From: Chitinophaga polysaccharea
Lineage (GTDB): Bacteria > Bacteroidota > Bacteroidia > Chitinophagales > Chitinophagaceae
DNA length: 64,000 nt
Assembly (NCBI RefSeq): GCF_007829335.1
Contig: NZ_VIWO01000004.1
Span: 186,001 to 250,000 of the forward strand
Direction: 5' to 3'
Shown here: positions 25,187-33,786 of the stretch, piece by piece
Layout of the letters: the number at the start of each line of letters is the position of its first letter
Position numbering within the stretch: the first letter of the stretch is position 1
The notes under the pieces: model-generated
Told to the model about the DNA's origin: nothing
The model's database searches: none
What the model saw: only the letters and a program-made list of their open reading frames with translations
Position numbers and translations under genes: made by a program

Positions 25187-25720
25187 CTGGAACAAGCGTT
25201 ACATCATATCATCATCGAATGCCGCAGTGGCAACAGGAAAGCACAGGAGCAGCTGTACCGGCAGTTCTATGGCTTTGCGATGGCTATTGCCATGCGCTAC
25301 GCTGCCGACACCCATGAGGCGGCCGATATCCTGACGCAGGCATTCGTAAAGATGTTCCGGAGCATTCATACATTCGACAACACTAAAGGGAATTTTCACG
25401 GCTGGCTAAAGCGGATCATCATCAACGAATCGCTGGACCACATCAAGCAGCGGAGCCGGTTTACCAGCCTGGAACTGGATACCGTAGAAGAACCAGTGGT
25501 AAATAATGATATTATTGAGAAAACAGATGCGGCAGCTATCCTGGAATTGGTGAGACAGCTGCCGCCTGCTACCCACGCCGTATTTGTGTTATACGCTATC
25601 GACGGCTACACGCATAAAGAAATTGGCGGGCAGCTGGGCATTAGTGAAGGGACCAGCAAATGGCACCTGAGTGAGGCAAGAAAAATTCTTCAACAGAAAA
25701 TAACAGCGATTAAAAATTAG
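25187..25720 (+). CDS. RNA polymerase sigma-70 family factor with a non-ATG start
   Basis: From 25184 the frame reads LEQALHHIIIECRSGNRKAQEQLY, the usual head (region 2.1) of Bacteroidota sigma factors. YAADTHEAADILTQAFVKMF is region 2.2, NFHGWLKRIIINESLDHIK region 2.3-2.4, and YTHKEIGGQLGISEGTSKWHL region 4.2. A TAG at 25181 closes the frame upstream and no ATG, GTG or TTG lies before the ATG at 25280, which would delete region 2.1. CTG at 25187 (177 residues) is therefore the best start guess. The downstream gene overlaps its stop and is probably the anti-sigma. Confidence 0.85.
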   Translation: MEQALHHIIIECRSGNRKAQEQLYRQFYGFAMAIAMRYAADTHEAADILTQAFVKMFRSIHTFDNTKGNFHGWLKRIIINESLDHIKQRSRFTSLELDTVEEPVVNNDIIEKTDAAAILELVRQLPPATHAVFVLYAIDGYTHKEIGGQLGISEGTSKWHLSEARKILQQKITAIKN

Positions 25721-26331
25721 TGAATAACACCACACCATACGAGAAATTAATAGCAGCAAAGCTGGAAGAGATGCCGGTGCCTGATATGGCGGACAGCATC
25801 TGGGCCAGCATTGACATGCAATTGGATGCCGTAGTGGATACGCCTAAGGAAAATCCTGTTCAACCATTTAAAATAAACGTAAAAGGCTGGTTCACCATCG
25901 CCGGCGTTGCCCTGCTCATCGGGGCCATATGGTGGTATATACACAGCCAGTCATCGGCAGATAAAACAGTAACCCCAGCACCTGTGCCGGAAAAAACAGC
26001 CCCGGTACCCGTAGCCCCGGCCGACAGTTCATCCCTGTACCCAACACCAGGAAATGGAACTGTATTGCCGCTTCCTCCGTTGATGAAAAAAGACAGTATA
26101 TCCGTGATCGATAAGTTGCCTCAACAACCGCCGGTAGACTCTATCCACCTGCAGCCAATACCTGCTATCCCGGTAGATTCGCCTGCCGTAAAGGATAACC
26201 GGCCGCAGGAGCGGGTTTTTGATTCTATCTACGTATTACCCACCCACAAAAAGCCCAGGGGCGTAAAGGGTATTACTCCCAATGATTACCGGATATCAGT
26301 GCAAAAAGACTCGACCCATAAACAACCCTAA
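25720..26331 (+). CDS. Single-pass membrane protein, probable anti-sigma factor
   Basis: This 203-residue protein starts with GTG at 25720, sharing one base with the sigma-factor stop (TAGTG). Residues 1-55 form an acidic cytoplasmic head with AKLEEMPVPDMADSIWASID, a pattern often seen in Bacteroidota anti-sigma heads. One membrane segment follows (WFTIAGVALLIGAIWWYI). The outer part is rich in Pro, Val and Asp (TPAPVPEKTAPVPVAPADSS) and looks unstructured. Tight coupling to the sigma gene supports an anti-sigma or co-regulator role. There is no FecR domain. Confidence 0.75.
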   Translation: MNNTTPYEKLIAAKLEEMPVPDMADSIWASIDMQLDAVVDTPKENPVQPFKINVKGWFTIAGVALLIGAIWWYIHSQSSADKTVTPAPVPEKTAPVPVAPADSSSLYPTPGNGTVLPLPPLMKKDSISVIDKLPQQPPVDSIHLQPIPAIPVDSPAVKDNRPQERVFDSIYVLPTHKKPRGVKGITPNDYRISVQKDSTHKQP

Positions 26332-26365
26332 AAAGGATATGCTTATTTTGACCGCTAACAGTCAA

Positions 26366-26373
26366 TATCTTTG
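26366..26373 (+). promoter_or_regulatory. -7-like promoter box upstream of the glycosidase gene
   Basis: TATCTTTG is an exact TAnnTTTG match in the 275-bp gap before the gene at 26607. It leaves a long leader of about 225 bases, in which I see no riboswitch-like structure. Confidence 0.3.
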
Positions 26374-26606
26374 AAGAAGAAGATAATATCTGCAAGTTTT
26401 TTATTTTTCTATCTGCTAATTTCGCCCCCACGCTACCTGGATAACTAGCTGTGAACGGTGTTATAGTACAAGAATAAGTAATCTGCCACGTTGAATTCCC
26501 GTTGCCGGATGCTATCACGTTTTACCGACAACTACCGCCCGGTACCCCGGGAAGGGAGTCTGAATATTTATCCGTGTCGGTTTTTACGGTGAAAAACTGT
26601 TAATAT

Positions 26607-28598
26607 ATGAATATATTGAAACGATGCCTGGCGATAGGCTGCTGGCTAGCCTCGGCGCAATTTGCATCGGCACAAACGCCCCGCTGGGAGCTGATACCAG
26701 ACGGTGGCATCCGCTGGAAAGTACAGCCGGGGCCTGCACATACCGACCATCTCGAAATGAGCGGGCTGCAGCTCTCCGCCATCATTACCTACGGCCAAAA
26801 TGAACAGCAGGAATTGTTGCTGAAGAAGCAGCTGGTATTCCCCATGCTGCGCACCATTCCCAATAACACGCATGCCAGCCTGAAAACGGATTTCGATGGC
26901 AGTGAGCTGCCACCCATGAAGGCAGATGGCGTGCCGCTGAAAATGATACCGGCAGATTGTTACCTGAAAGGGTTATTACAGGTACATTCCCGTACCAACA
27001 CAGGAATAACAGTAACGGATATACTATTTCCATCTACAGATAAAGCCGGGTTTATACAGTTGCGGGAACTGACTAACAGTGGCAGCCGTCCCTGTCGCAT
27101 AGAAGTCGACAGTTCGCAGACCACCCGCCACACAGTGGCAGACAAGGGCGTTTACGGCGAGTATGTCATCGAATCCTGCGTAAGCGGCTATGGAAGTTTT
27201 ATACTGGCGCCAGGGGAGAAGCATCGCCTCGCGGTGATCTATACCGCCCGTAAGGCAAATGAACTGCCCCGCTATATCTCCCCGGAATATGAGCTGGCAA
27301 AGCGCGCTGCTTTTATTCATCAGCTCACACAGTCGCTGGTGCTGGAAACGCCCAATGACACGCTTAACCGCGGATTTGCTTTCGCTAAAATACGAGCTAC
27401 AGAAAGCATTTACGACACCCGGGGAGGACTGATGCATGGCCCCGGTGGAGGCGCCTATTATGCGGCCATCTGGGCCAACGACCAGGCAGAATATGCCAAC
27501 CCATTTTTTCCCTTCCTGGGTAATTTGAATGGCAATGAATCGGCCGTAAACAGCTTTCGGCTCTTTGCCGGGTATATGAACAACGCATATAAACCCATAC
27601 CCAGTTCCATTATTGCTGAAGGAGATGGATACTGGAACGGCGCCGGCGATCGTGGCGATCAGGCCATGATTGCCTATGGCGCTTCCCGGTTCGCATTGGC
27701 CTCCGGCGATACCGCATTGGCCAGGCAGTTATACCCGCTCATCAACTGGTGCCTGGAGTACCTGGAGCGGCATAAAAGAGCAGATGGCATTATTACCTCC
27801 GATGCCGATGAGCTCGAGGGACGGTTTCCAGCCGGTAAAGCCAATCTCTCTACCAATGCGCTGGCATACGGCGCCTACGAGAGCGCTGCCTGCCTGGCCG
27901 CTGCTTTGGGCAACAAGGATACCGCTGCTTTGTATCGCCAACGGGCACAACAGCTGAGTAAAGCCATCGAACAATTTTTTGGGCACAATGTACAGGGCTT
28001 CGATACCTATCGTTACTATGAAGAAAATACGGTGCTGCGCTCCTGGATCTGTTTACCACTGGTGATGGGAATCAATGAAAGGAAAGATGCTACGATGAAA
28101 GCATTGTTGTCGCCCTACCTGTGGACACACAACGGTATCCTCACCGCTGCCGGCGATCATACCTTTTGGGACCGGTCTACACTCTACGCTTTCCGGGGAC
28201 TCTTCTTCGCCGGCGCTACCGACACTACCCTGAAATACCTGGCTTACTATACCCGTCAACGGTTGCTCGGCGAGCATGTACCTTACCCCGTGGAAGCCTG
28301 GCCGGAAGGCGATCAGCGGCACCTCTCGGCAGAAAGCGCGTTGTATTGCCGGGTGATCACCGAAGGGCTTTTTGGCATCGTGCCAACAGGGCTCCGCAGT
28401 TTTGATATGTGCCCTCGTTTACCGGCTGCCTGGAACAATATGGCATTGCGTCATATCCGGGCATTTGGGGCCGATATGGATATCGTGGTAAAGCGCGCCG
28501 GCAAACAACTAAAAGTAACAGTGGCGAATAAAGGAAAAGTTGTCACGGAAAAAAATTGGGACGGCAAAAGCACCCTGAATATTTTATTAAGGGATTAA
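26607..28598 (+). CDS. Secreted six-hairpin glycosidase-like protein
   Basis: This 663-residue protein has a signal peptide ending at FASAQ. Residues 25-230 are a beta-sandwich domain. The rest has the look of an (alpha/alpha)6 six-hairpin barrel: FAFAKIRATESIYDTRGGLMHG, YYAAIWANDQAEYANPFFPF, YWNGAGDRGDQAMIAYGASR, GIITSDADELEGRFPAGKAN, and the closing PYPVEAWPEGDQRHLSAES. Acidic residues in AIWANDQAE and EAWPEGD are candidate catalytic ones, as in amylo-1,6-glucosidase and related families. The GH family cannot be fixed by eye. It probably trims oligosaccharides in the periplasm. Confidence 0.78.
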   Translation: MNILKRCLAIGCWLASAQFASAQTPRWELIPDGGIRWKVQPGPAHTDHLEMSGLQLSAIITYGQNEQQELLLKKQLVFPMLRTIPNNTHASLKTDFDGSELPPMKADGVPLKMIPADCYLKGLLQVHSRTNTGITVTDILFPSTDKAGFIQLRELTNSGSRPCRIEVDSSQTTRHTVADKGVYGEYVIESCVSGYGSFILAPGEKHRLAVIYTARKANELPRYISPEYELAKRAAFIHQLTQSLVLETPNDTLNRGFAFAKIRATESIYDTRGGLMHGPGGGAYYAAIWANDQAEYANPFFPFLGNLNGNESAVNSFRLFAGYMNNAYKPIPSSIIAEGDGYWNGAGDRGDQAMIAYGASRFALASGDTALARQLYPLINWCLEYLERHKRADGIITSDADELEGRFPAGKANLSTNALAYGAYESAACLAAALGNKDTAALYRQRAQQLSKAIEQFFGHNVQGFDTYRYYEENTVLRSWICLPLVMGINERKDATMKALLSPYLWTHNGILTAAGDHTFWDRSTLYAFRGLFFAGATDTTLKYLAYYTRQRLLGEHVPYPVEAWPEGDQRHLSAESALYCRVITEGLFGIVPTGLRSFDMCPRLPAAWNNMALRHIRAFGADMDIVVKRAGKQLKVTVANKGKVVTEKNWDGKSTLNILLRD

Positions 28599-28599
28599 A

Positions 28600-28607
28600 T
28601 ATCTTTG
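28600..28607 (+). promoter_or_regulatory. -7-like promoter box of the DoxX gene
   Basis: TATCTTTG, an exact TAnnTTTG match, lies just after the glycosidase stop and 15 bp before the DoxX ATG at 28623. It suggests a separate promoter and a very short leader. Confidence 0.4.
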
Positions 28608-28622
28608 TTCAAAACTACCACT

Positions 28623-29000
28623 ATGAAGAACAAGATTCTATTTGTATTGAGCCTGCTGTTTGGTCTCATGTTTATAAACGCAGGGCTGAATAAATTCCTT
28701 AACTACATGCCACCACCTAAAGATATGCCACCTGCCATGATGAAGGCCATGGGCGCTTTTATGGAAATATCCTGGCTGATGCCGCTGGTAGGCACCATTG
28801 AAATAATAGGAGGTTTGCTTTTTATCATCCCTAAAACAAGGGCATTGGGCGCTATCATCATCCTGCCGGTAATGGTAGGCGTGGTGTTAACCAACCTTAC
28901 TTATATACCTTCCGGGTTAACAATTGCCTTACCGATGCTGCTGGTCAACCTTTGGGTAATCTATGACAGCAGGGAACGTTATAAGCCAATGATCCAATAA
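28623..29000 (+). CDS. DoxX family membrane protein
   Basis: This is a protein of about 125 residues with four membrane segments: ILFVLSLLFGLMFINAGLNKFL, ISWLMPLVGTIEIIGGLLFII, ALGAIIILPVMVGVVLTNL and a last hydrophobic stretch ending at YDSRERY. GLNKF is the DoxX hallmark after the first segment. DoxX-like proteins serve in quinone or thiosulfate redox and oxidative-stress membrane complexes, and the exact role is not known. The ATG at 28623 is preferred over a TTG at 28605, which overlaps the -7 box. Confidence 0.85.
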   Translation: MKNKILFVLSLLFGLMFINAGLNKFLNYMPPPKDMPPAMMKAMGAFMEISWLMPLVGTIEIIGGLLFIIPKTRALGAIIILPVMVGVVLTNLTYIPSGLTIALPMLLVNLWVIYDSRERYKPMIQ

Positions 29001-29014
29001 AGATGCGTGATACT

Positions 29015-29055
29015 AAAAATCCCTCTTTCGCCTTTAGCGGAAGAGGGATTTTTTT
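29015..29055. terminator. Two-way terminator between DoxX and hydrolase genes
   Basis: A 17-bp stem (29015-29031 with 29037-29053, one G-U pair), loop CTTTA, with A and T tracts at the feet. It serves both convergent genes. Confidence 0.87.
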
Positions 29056-29067
29056 ATGATGTCATAC

Positions 29068-29994
29068 TTATTTCAACCACCACGTTACGCTATCCAGGAA
29101 TACTGTCTGTTGATCGGCATACAGGTAATGCGAGCTGTTATCCACATACCTGAAATTTTTTGTTCCCAGTAGCTGTTCCAGGTGATGGAGCATGCCGGTA
29201 GAAAATATACCATCCAACTTACCGTATAGGCCATAAACCGGGATATGCTTTTCCCGGATCAGGAAGACCAACACAGGTTGTACATCAATATTCACACGTG
29301 TTTCGTTTTTATAAAAGCGCTCCGGCGCATTTTTATTGCGGATATCTGTTTGTTTTAACGCGCTGTTGTCATAAGCCCGCGAAATTTCCTGTGCCTCGGG
29401 ATCTGGATGGACTACCCGGAAAAAACCGTTTTCACTGGCTAATCGGAAACATTCGCTCCGGTAGCGTGCCGACTTTTTATCTAATTGTTGTACCAGGGCT
29501 ACTTCCCTCAGTTTTTCGGTATCTGATTTTTGCCGGTAAATGCGTGTCACAGTATCCAAAATATGGTTGTAAGTGGTCTGTTGTGCAAACAGGGCGCTGC
29601 ACAATACAATCGCCTGCACCTTTTCAGGATATTTCTCTGCAAACAGTGTTGTTACCAGTCCACCGAAACTAAAACCTACCAGGTTGGCTTTTGTCAGCTT
29701 ATATTGCTGGTAGATGTTGTTCAAATCGGTGAATGCTTCTTCATAGGTCAGCGCTGCGTTGGCATCCACTGATCTGCATTCTCCCCGACGGTCGTATACA
29801 ATAACGTAAAATCCTTTGTCTGCCAGCTTTTGCGCAGTGGTGGCTTCAAAATGTACGGCGCTGCCGGCAGGGCCACCGTGAATGAAAATGAGGGGAGTAC
29901 TGCCAGGCTTCCCGAAAGTTTTGATATAAAGTGATTGGGCTTGCGCAAATATGCTGTAGCTGAGTATTGTTAGCAGCAATAGAGTAAAACGCAT
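29068..29994 (-). CDS. Secreted alpha/beta hydrolase
   Basis: This protein of about 308 residues has a signal peptide (MRFTLLLLTILSYSIFAQAQ). The alpha/beta hydrolase core includes LIFIHGGPAGSAVHF (oxyanion hole), VIVYDRRGECRS, the nucleophile elbow GFSFGGLVT with the Ser, and DNSSHYLYAD with the catalytic His near the end. The HGGPG-type loop recalls proline iminopeptidases, but the substrate is open. The start at 29994 is used because a perfect minus-strand -7 box (TACATTTG, 30023-30016) lies 22 bp upstream; the longer frame from 30018 would start within it. Confidence 0.88.
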   Translation of the reverse strand: MRFTLLLLTILSYSIFAQAQSLYIKTFGKPGSTPLIFIHGGPAGSAVHFEATTAQKLADKGFYVIVYDRRGECRSVDANAALTYEEAFTDLNNIYQQYKLTKANLVGFSFGGLVTTLFAEKYPEKVQAIVLCSALFAQQTTYNHILDTVTRIYRQKSDTEKLREVALVQQLDKKSARYRSECFRLASENGFFRVVHPDPEAQEISRAYDNSALKQTDIRNKNAPERFYKNETRVNIDVQPVLVFLIREKHIPVYGLYGKLDGIFSTGMLHHLEQLLGTKNFRYVDNSSHYLYADQQTVFLDSVTWWLK

Positions 29995-30066
29995 GGTAAA
30001 TGAAGTATTGGGATCCAAATGTAGAGAAACATTTTTGATGGAAAATCATGATTAATTGAGCCGGTG

Positions 30067-30672
30067 TTACAAACCTTTTCCTTTACTCACCCATGTATTA
30101 TCTTTTATGGAGAAGCGATAGGGCAGCAATGCATCTGCGCCGGCATACTGTACACCCACGCGGGTGCCCGTCAGGATCTGATTATCGGGTAGAGGAGGGG
30201 CATCTTCAATCCAGATGTTACCGCCAGTTAATTTTTCGCTGTTAAGCGTGGCATCGATGCCCAGGGCTTTACAAAGGCTGCCCGGACCAGCAGTCATCTT
30301 CACCGTGTTTTTATGCGGGTAACGTTGCTGCATGGCAGCGATGCCGTCCAACGGTTCCAGTGCTCTTACCAGCACCGCCTCGGGCACCTCTTTTACATTG
30401 GTAACTACGTTGAATAGATAGTGCAGGCCGTAGCAGAGGTATACGTATGCCAGTCCCCCGGGTTGATACATCACTTCGGTGCGTTGGGTACGGCGATTAT
30501 TCCAGGCATGAGAAGCCCGGTCCCGGATGCCGGCATAGGCCTCCGTTTCTACAATGATGCCCGCCGTGCGTTCACCGTCTATAGAAGTAACCAGTACTTT
30601 GCCCAGTAGTTGCCTGGCAATACTGGTCACATCGTCTTGTCGGTAAAAAGATAGCGGTAGTTTTTTAGCCAT
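30067..30672 (-). CDS. mpg: DNA-3-methyladenine glycosylase (AAG/MPG type)
   Basis: This 201-residue base-excision repair enzyme removes alkylated purines. Family motifs are LPLSFYRQDDVTSIARQLLGK at the start, GIIVETEAYAGIRDRASHAWN with the catalytic Glu, TEVMYQPGGLAYVYLCYGLHY with the Tyr that intercalates DNA, and MTAGPGSLCKALGI. Length is right for the bacterial MPG family. It is monocistronic and divergent from a membrane protein gene. Confidence 0.95.
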   Translation of the reverse strand: MAKKLPLSFYRQDDVTSIARQLLGKVLVTSIDGERTAGIIVETEAYAGIRDRASHAWNNRRTQRTEVMYQPGGLAYVYLCYGLHYLFNVVTNVKEVPEAVLVRALEPLDGIAAMQQRYPHKNTVKMTAGPGSLCKALGIDATLNSEKLTGGNIWIEDAPPLPDNQILTGTRVGVQYAGADALLPYRFSIKDNTWVSKGKGL

Positions 30673-30807
30673 GTCTGAAATATCCGGAAAGATAATTATT
30701 GTCTGGATAAAAATAGAGAGAGGGTTAACCTATTATATTCCGAAATATACACGAACGGTACTATGACTGTACCGATAAAAAGATATCTTCAAACCTCATT
30801 TCACGTT

Positions 30808-31419
30808 ATGTCTATATCCCTAAAAAAATTACATCGTTTAACCGGGCTCGTTATCGCCTCGTTTTTGTTGCTGCACGTGTGTAACCATCTCTGTGCGCTG
30901 GGTGGTCCCGCTTTACATATCAGGGTTATGAATGCCTTGCGGCATGTATACCGGTTTTGGCCGGTGGAAGCATTGCTGTTGTGTTGTGTGGCATTCCAGG
31001 TAGTGAGTGGAATCAGCCTGGTGATAAAGAAAGGCTTTATCCACCAGCCTTTTTATGTGGTGATGCAGGTATTAAGTGGGTTATATCTTTCCTTTTTTAT
31101 GATATACCATGTAATGGCGGTATTGCGTGGGCGTTTCCAATGGAAAGTAAATACCGACTTTTATTTCGCGGCAGGCGTGGCAAACTACTACCCGCAAAAA
31201 TTATTCTTCATTCCTTATTATACCTTGTCGCTGGTAGCGGTGTTTACCCACATTGCAGCGGTACATTATATCAAACGGTTGGAACAATCGGGGCAGCCCT
31301 TATTGGCGCAGAAGCAACGCCAGTATGGGTGGGAGGCGATGGGGATTTGTCTTGCCGGAGGAATAATCACTACCCTGATCATGATCTCCCTATCGGGTGT
31401 ATTATATAAAATAGTGTAG
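30808..31419 (+). CDS. Succinate dehydrogenase cytochrome b-like membrane protein
   Basis: This 203-residue protein has five membrane segments. LHRLTGLVIASFLLLHVCNH at the N-terminus resembles the first helix of fumarate reductase/succinate dehydrogenase membrane anchors. Histidines well placed for heme ligation occur in LLHVCNH, MIYHVMAV and THIAAVHY. The usual flavoprotein and iron-sulfur genes are not next to it, so it is a stand-alone anchor-like protein with an unknown partner. The start is taken at ATG 30808 (MSISLKKL), right before the first helix; an ATG at 30763 is possible. Confidence 0.68.
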   Translation: MSISLKKLHRLTGLVIASFLLLHVCNHLCALGGPALHIRVMNALRHVYRFWPVEALLLCCVAFQVVSGISLVIKKGFIHQPFYVVMQVLSGLYLSFFMIYHVMAVLRGRFQWKVNTDFYFAAGVANYYPQKLFFIPYYTLSLVAVFTHIAAVHYIKRLEQSGQPLLAQKQRQYGWEAMGICLAGGIITTLIMISLSGVLYKIV

Positions 31420-31455
31420 AAAGCTATTGAAGCAGCCAGCTGCTTCAATAGCTTT
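31420..31455. terminator. Perfect 16-bp two-way hairpin terminator
   Basis: Arms 31420-31435 and 31440-31455 match perfectly with the loop CCAG, starting right at the stop of the plus-strand gene. It separates this gene from the convergent dodecin gene. Confidence 0.8.
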
Positions 31456-31464
31456 CAGTTGTCG

Positions 31465-31668
31465 TTAACTATCTACCCGGAATGATACCTTACAGATAAG
31501 ACCGTAGGTGCTTATCTTCCCATCTTTTACATGGGCCTTGATATCTTTTACAAATACAGAGTCGATATTGTGAATGGTTTTAGACACCTCCGCTACTGCA
31601 TTTTGTAAAGCATCTTCAATGCTTTTGTCAGACGACGAAATAACTTCAATGACTTTTACGATAGACAT
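31465..31668 (-). CDS. Dodecin (flavin-storage protein)
   Basis: This 67-residue small basic protein starts MSIVKVIEVISSSDKSIEDA and continues AVAEVSKTIHNIDSVFVKDI, which is the dodecin fold (a beta strand, an amphipathic helix, and two long strands). Twelve copies form a hollow shell that binds FMN or riboflavin dimers and protects cells from free flavin. The C-terminal strands (GKISTYGLICKVSFRVDS) are typical. The ATG at 31668 is chosen by homology; the frame is open much further upstream but without family similarity. Confidence 0.92.
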   Translation of the reverse strand: MSIVKVIEVISSSDKSIEDALQNAVAEVSKTIHNIDSVFVKDIKAHVKDGKISTYGLICKVSFRVDS

Positions 31669-31807
31669 AAGCAACATGTTTTGAGTGATGAAATAAGGCC
31701 TCACGCCGGCTAACAGGTATAGCCTGGCTAGACTCCCCGTGTTGGAAGCGTGTAGGGAACAGTACTTAAACGGAGAATAACAGGAATTGTTCAATGGCGG
31801 AGTGGCC

Positions 31808-32584
31808 CTATTTGCCGGCCAGCTGTATCCATACCGGTGCATGGTCGCTGGTTTTTTCCCAGCCGCGTACTTCGCGGTCTACCCCAGCTGCCTGGAGGCG
31901 CTTGCTCACCTGCGGACTAAGCAAGAAATGGTCGATGCGTAAACCGGCATTACGGCCATAAGCATTGCGGAAATAGTCCCAGAATGTGTAAATGGTTTCT
32001 TCGGGATAGAGCTTACGGATGGCGTCTGTCCAGCCCTGGTCTACCAGGTTTTTGAAAGCCGCCCGGGTTTCCGGCCGGAACAGGGCATCATCTACCCAAC
32101 GCTCAGGCTTATATACATCTTTTTCGGTGGGCATTACATTAAAATCGCCGGTGAGCACCACCGGTATGCCCTGGTCCAACAAGCCTTTGGCGTGGTCGGT
32201 CAACCGCTTAAACCAGCTGAGCTTATAGTCGAATTTAGGACCGGGGGCGGGGTTACCGTTGGGTAAGTACAGGCCGCCAATGAGCAGGCCGTTGATGTCG
32301 ACTTCTATATACCGGCTGTGTACGTCATCCGGATCGCCGGGGAGCGTACGCCTTATTTCTTTCATGGGTAGGTTGCGGGATAGAACAGCCACCCCATTCC
32401 AGCTTTTCTGGCCATGCCAGATCGCCTGGTAACCGGCATCCAGGATAGCCTGCTCCGGGAATTTTTCCTGTGGGGCCTTTAGTTCCTGTAAACACACCAC
32501 ATCAGGAGTGGTTGCTTGCAGCCAGCGAAGCAATACCTGGAGATGTCCATTAATACCGTTTACATTATAGGTGGCTATTTTCAT
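31808..32584 (-). CDS. xth: Exodeoxyribonuclease III
   Basis: This 258-residue AP endonuclease/3'-5' exonuclease of base-excision repair has these motifs: MKIATYNVNGINGH at the start, VVCLQELKAP with the metal-binding Glu, VVLTGDFNVMPTEKDVYKP with the catalytic Asp-Asn, RIDHFLLSP, and SDHAPVWI with the terminal Asp-His pair. All active-site residues of the family can be seen. The ATG at 32584 fits the family start. It lies near the MPG glycosylase gene, but in a separate unit. Confidence 0.96.
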   Translation of the reverse strand: MKIATYNVNGINGHLQVLLRWLQATTPDVVCLQELKAPQEKFPEQAILDAGYQAIWHGQKSWNGVAVLSRNLPMKEIRRTLPGDPDDVHSRYIEVDINGLLIGGLYLPNGNPAPGPKFDYKLSWFKRLTDHAKGLLDQGIPVVLTGDFNVMPTEKDVYKPERWVDDALFRPETRAAFKNLVDQGWTDAIRKLYPEETIYTFWDYFRNAYGRNAGLRIDHFLLSPQVSKRLQAAGVDREVRGWEKTSDHAPVWIQLAGK

Positions 32585-32763
32585 ACGATAAAGCAGGTTT
32601 ATAGCCAATAATTTACAACATAATTGCCATATAGCAACATCTGCCGGCCGCGGGCAATAAAATAGGATATAGGCGTTGGCGTTAGGGATATAATATTTTG
32701 CCGTACTCTCATAAATTGTTTATTTTCAATGTGCCACCGCGCAATCGCTTAATCAGTACCGAT

Positions 32764-33351
32764 ATGATGTTTAGCAAAGTATTTCCCGGAACAGTCCTGC
32801 TCTTTCTGCTGGTATTTTCTACACAGGCGGGGGCACAGTCACCCAAAGCCGCCGTAACGGATATTACCTTCGACTTGGTAACCTGGACCCGACATCTGAA
32901 TAATGATATTGATAAATATTTTTCCCGGGAGAAGGCTGCCGACCTAAACCAGCATCTCGAAGATCTGAAGCGGGAACTGAAGATTTACATGAAGCTGCGG
33001 AAAGCATTGTCCGACAGCTTATTCCGTAACAATATTACCCCGGGTAAAAAAGACGAGGCGCACCTGGAAGCCCTCAAGTCCAGCATGAACCTCGTGATGG
33101 AACAAATGCGCAATGTCACCGATTATGTCAGCGATCCGCTGAAGATCGAGGGCGATAAGCTCAATGACCAGATTTACGATATTTTATACGGACAACAGGT
33201 CCGCTACCTGTCCAACCTGGACGCTTTTTTAGCTGGCAATGATATCAGCAAAAGAGACCTGGCTATCGATGGCAGCGCCTGTTATGGTCGACTCGAAGAA
33301 AGCCTCAACCAGATTGCCATCTTACAGGAAAAAATAGCCAGGAAGCGGTAG
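32764..33351 (+). CDS. Secreted protein of unknown function
   Basis: This is a 195-residue protein with a signal peptide (VLLFLLVFSTQAGAQS). The mature part is helical and highly charged (ADLNQHLEDLKRELKIYMKL, LKSSMNLVMEQMRNVTDYVS) and looks like a helical bundle or coiled coil. I do not recognise the family. The ATG at 32764 is used; the one at 32767 is equally good, and one at 32698 would add residues before the signal. Confidence 0.75.
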   Translation: MMFSKVFPGTVLLFLLVFSTQAGAQSPKAAVTDITFDLVTWTRHLNNDIDKYFSREKAADLNQHLEDLKRELKIYMKLRKALSDSLFRNNITPGKKDEAHLEALKSSMNLVMEQMRNVTDYVSDPLKIEGDKLNDQIYDILYGQQVRYLSNLDAFLAGNDISKRDLAIDGSACYGRLEESLNQIAILQEKIARKR

Positions 33352-33363
33352 GGATAAGTAGTA

Positions 33364-33726
33364 TCAGGCATACCGCAGGACCATTACGGCCAGGGCCGTC
33401 AGCAACAGGAAAATATTGAAGGCCACGGCGACATATTCGCCACGTTTGTAGTGAATAGGCGCCGCCATTATCATAATTACAGCAAAACCCAATGCTGTAA
33501 AAGGAGTCAGCCACGGCAAAATACCGGTGGCCCAGGGGACTATAATACCCACCGCGCCTAATATTTCAATGGTGCCAATAAACCGGATCATAGGATAAGA
33601 TAAGTTGGCTACGCCCGTTTGTCCGATTTGCATTAGTTTTTCTCTTCTCTGGGAAGATTTCATGATGCCGGAATACATGAAAACGGCGGCCAGCAGGCCC
33701 TGGGCAATCCATAATAGCGTGTTCAT
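33364..33726 (-). CDS. DoxX family membrane protein
   Basis: This 120-residue protein has four membrane segments: LLWIAQGLLAAVFMYSGIMK (the typical SG-MK end of helix 1), FIGTIEILGAVGIIVPWATG, PFTALGFAVIMIMAAPIHYKRGE, and FNIFLLLTALAVMVL. It belongs to the DoxX/DUF4870-like group. It is transcribed away from the neighbouring Crp/Fnr gene in tandem with a 60-bp gap, so that regulator may control it. The ion or redox role is unproven. Confidence 0.88.
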   Translation of the reverse strand: MNTLLWIAQGLLAAVFMYSGIMKSSQRREKLMQIGQTGVANLSYPMIRFIGTIEILGAVGIIVPWATGILPWLTPFTALGFAVIMIMAAPIHYKRGEYVAVAFNIFLLLTALAVMVLRYA

Positions 33727-33786
33727 AACCTTGTAATTTTGTACTACAAAGATGGATACCCGTTATTTTTTTTCCTTTGACATTTA

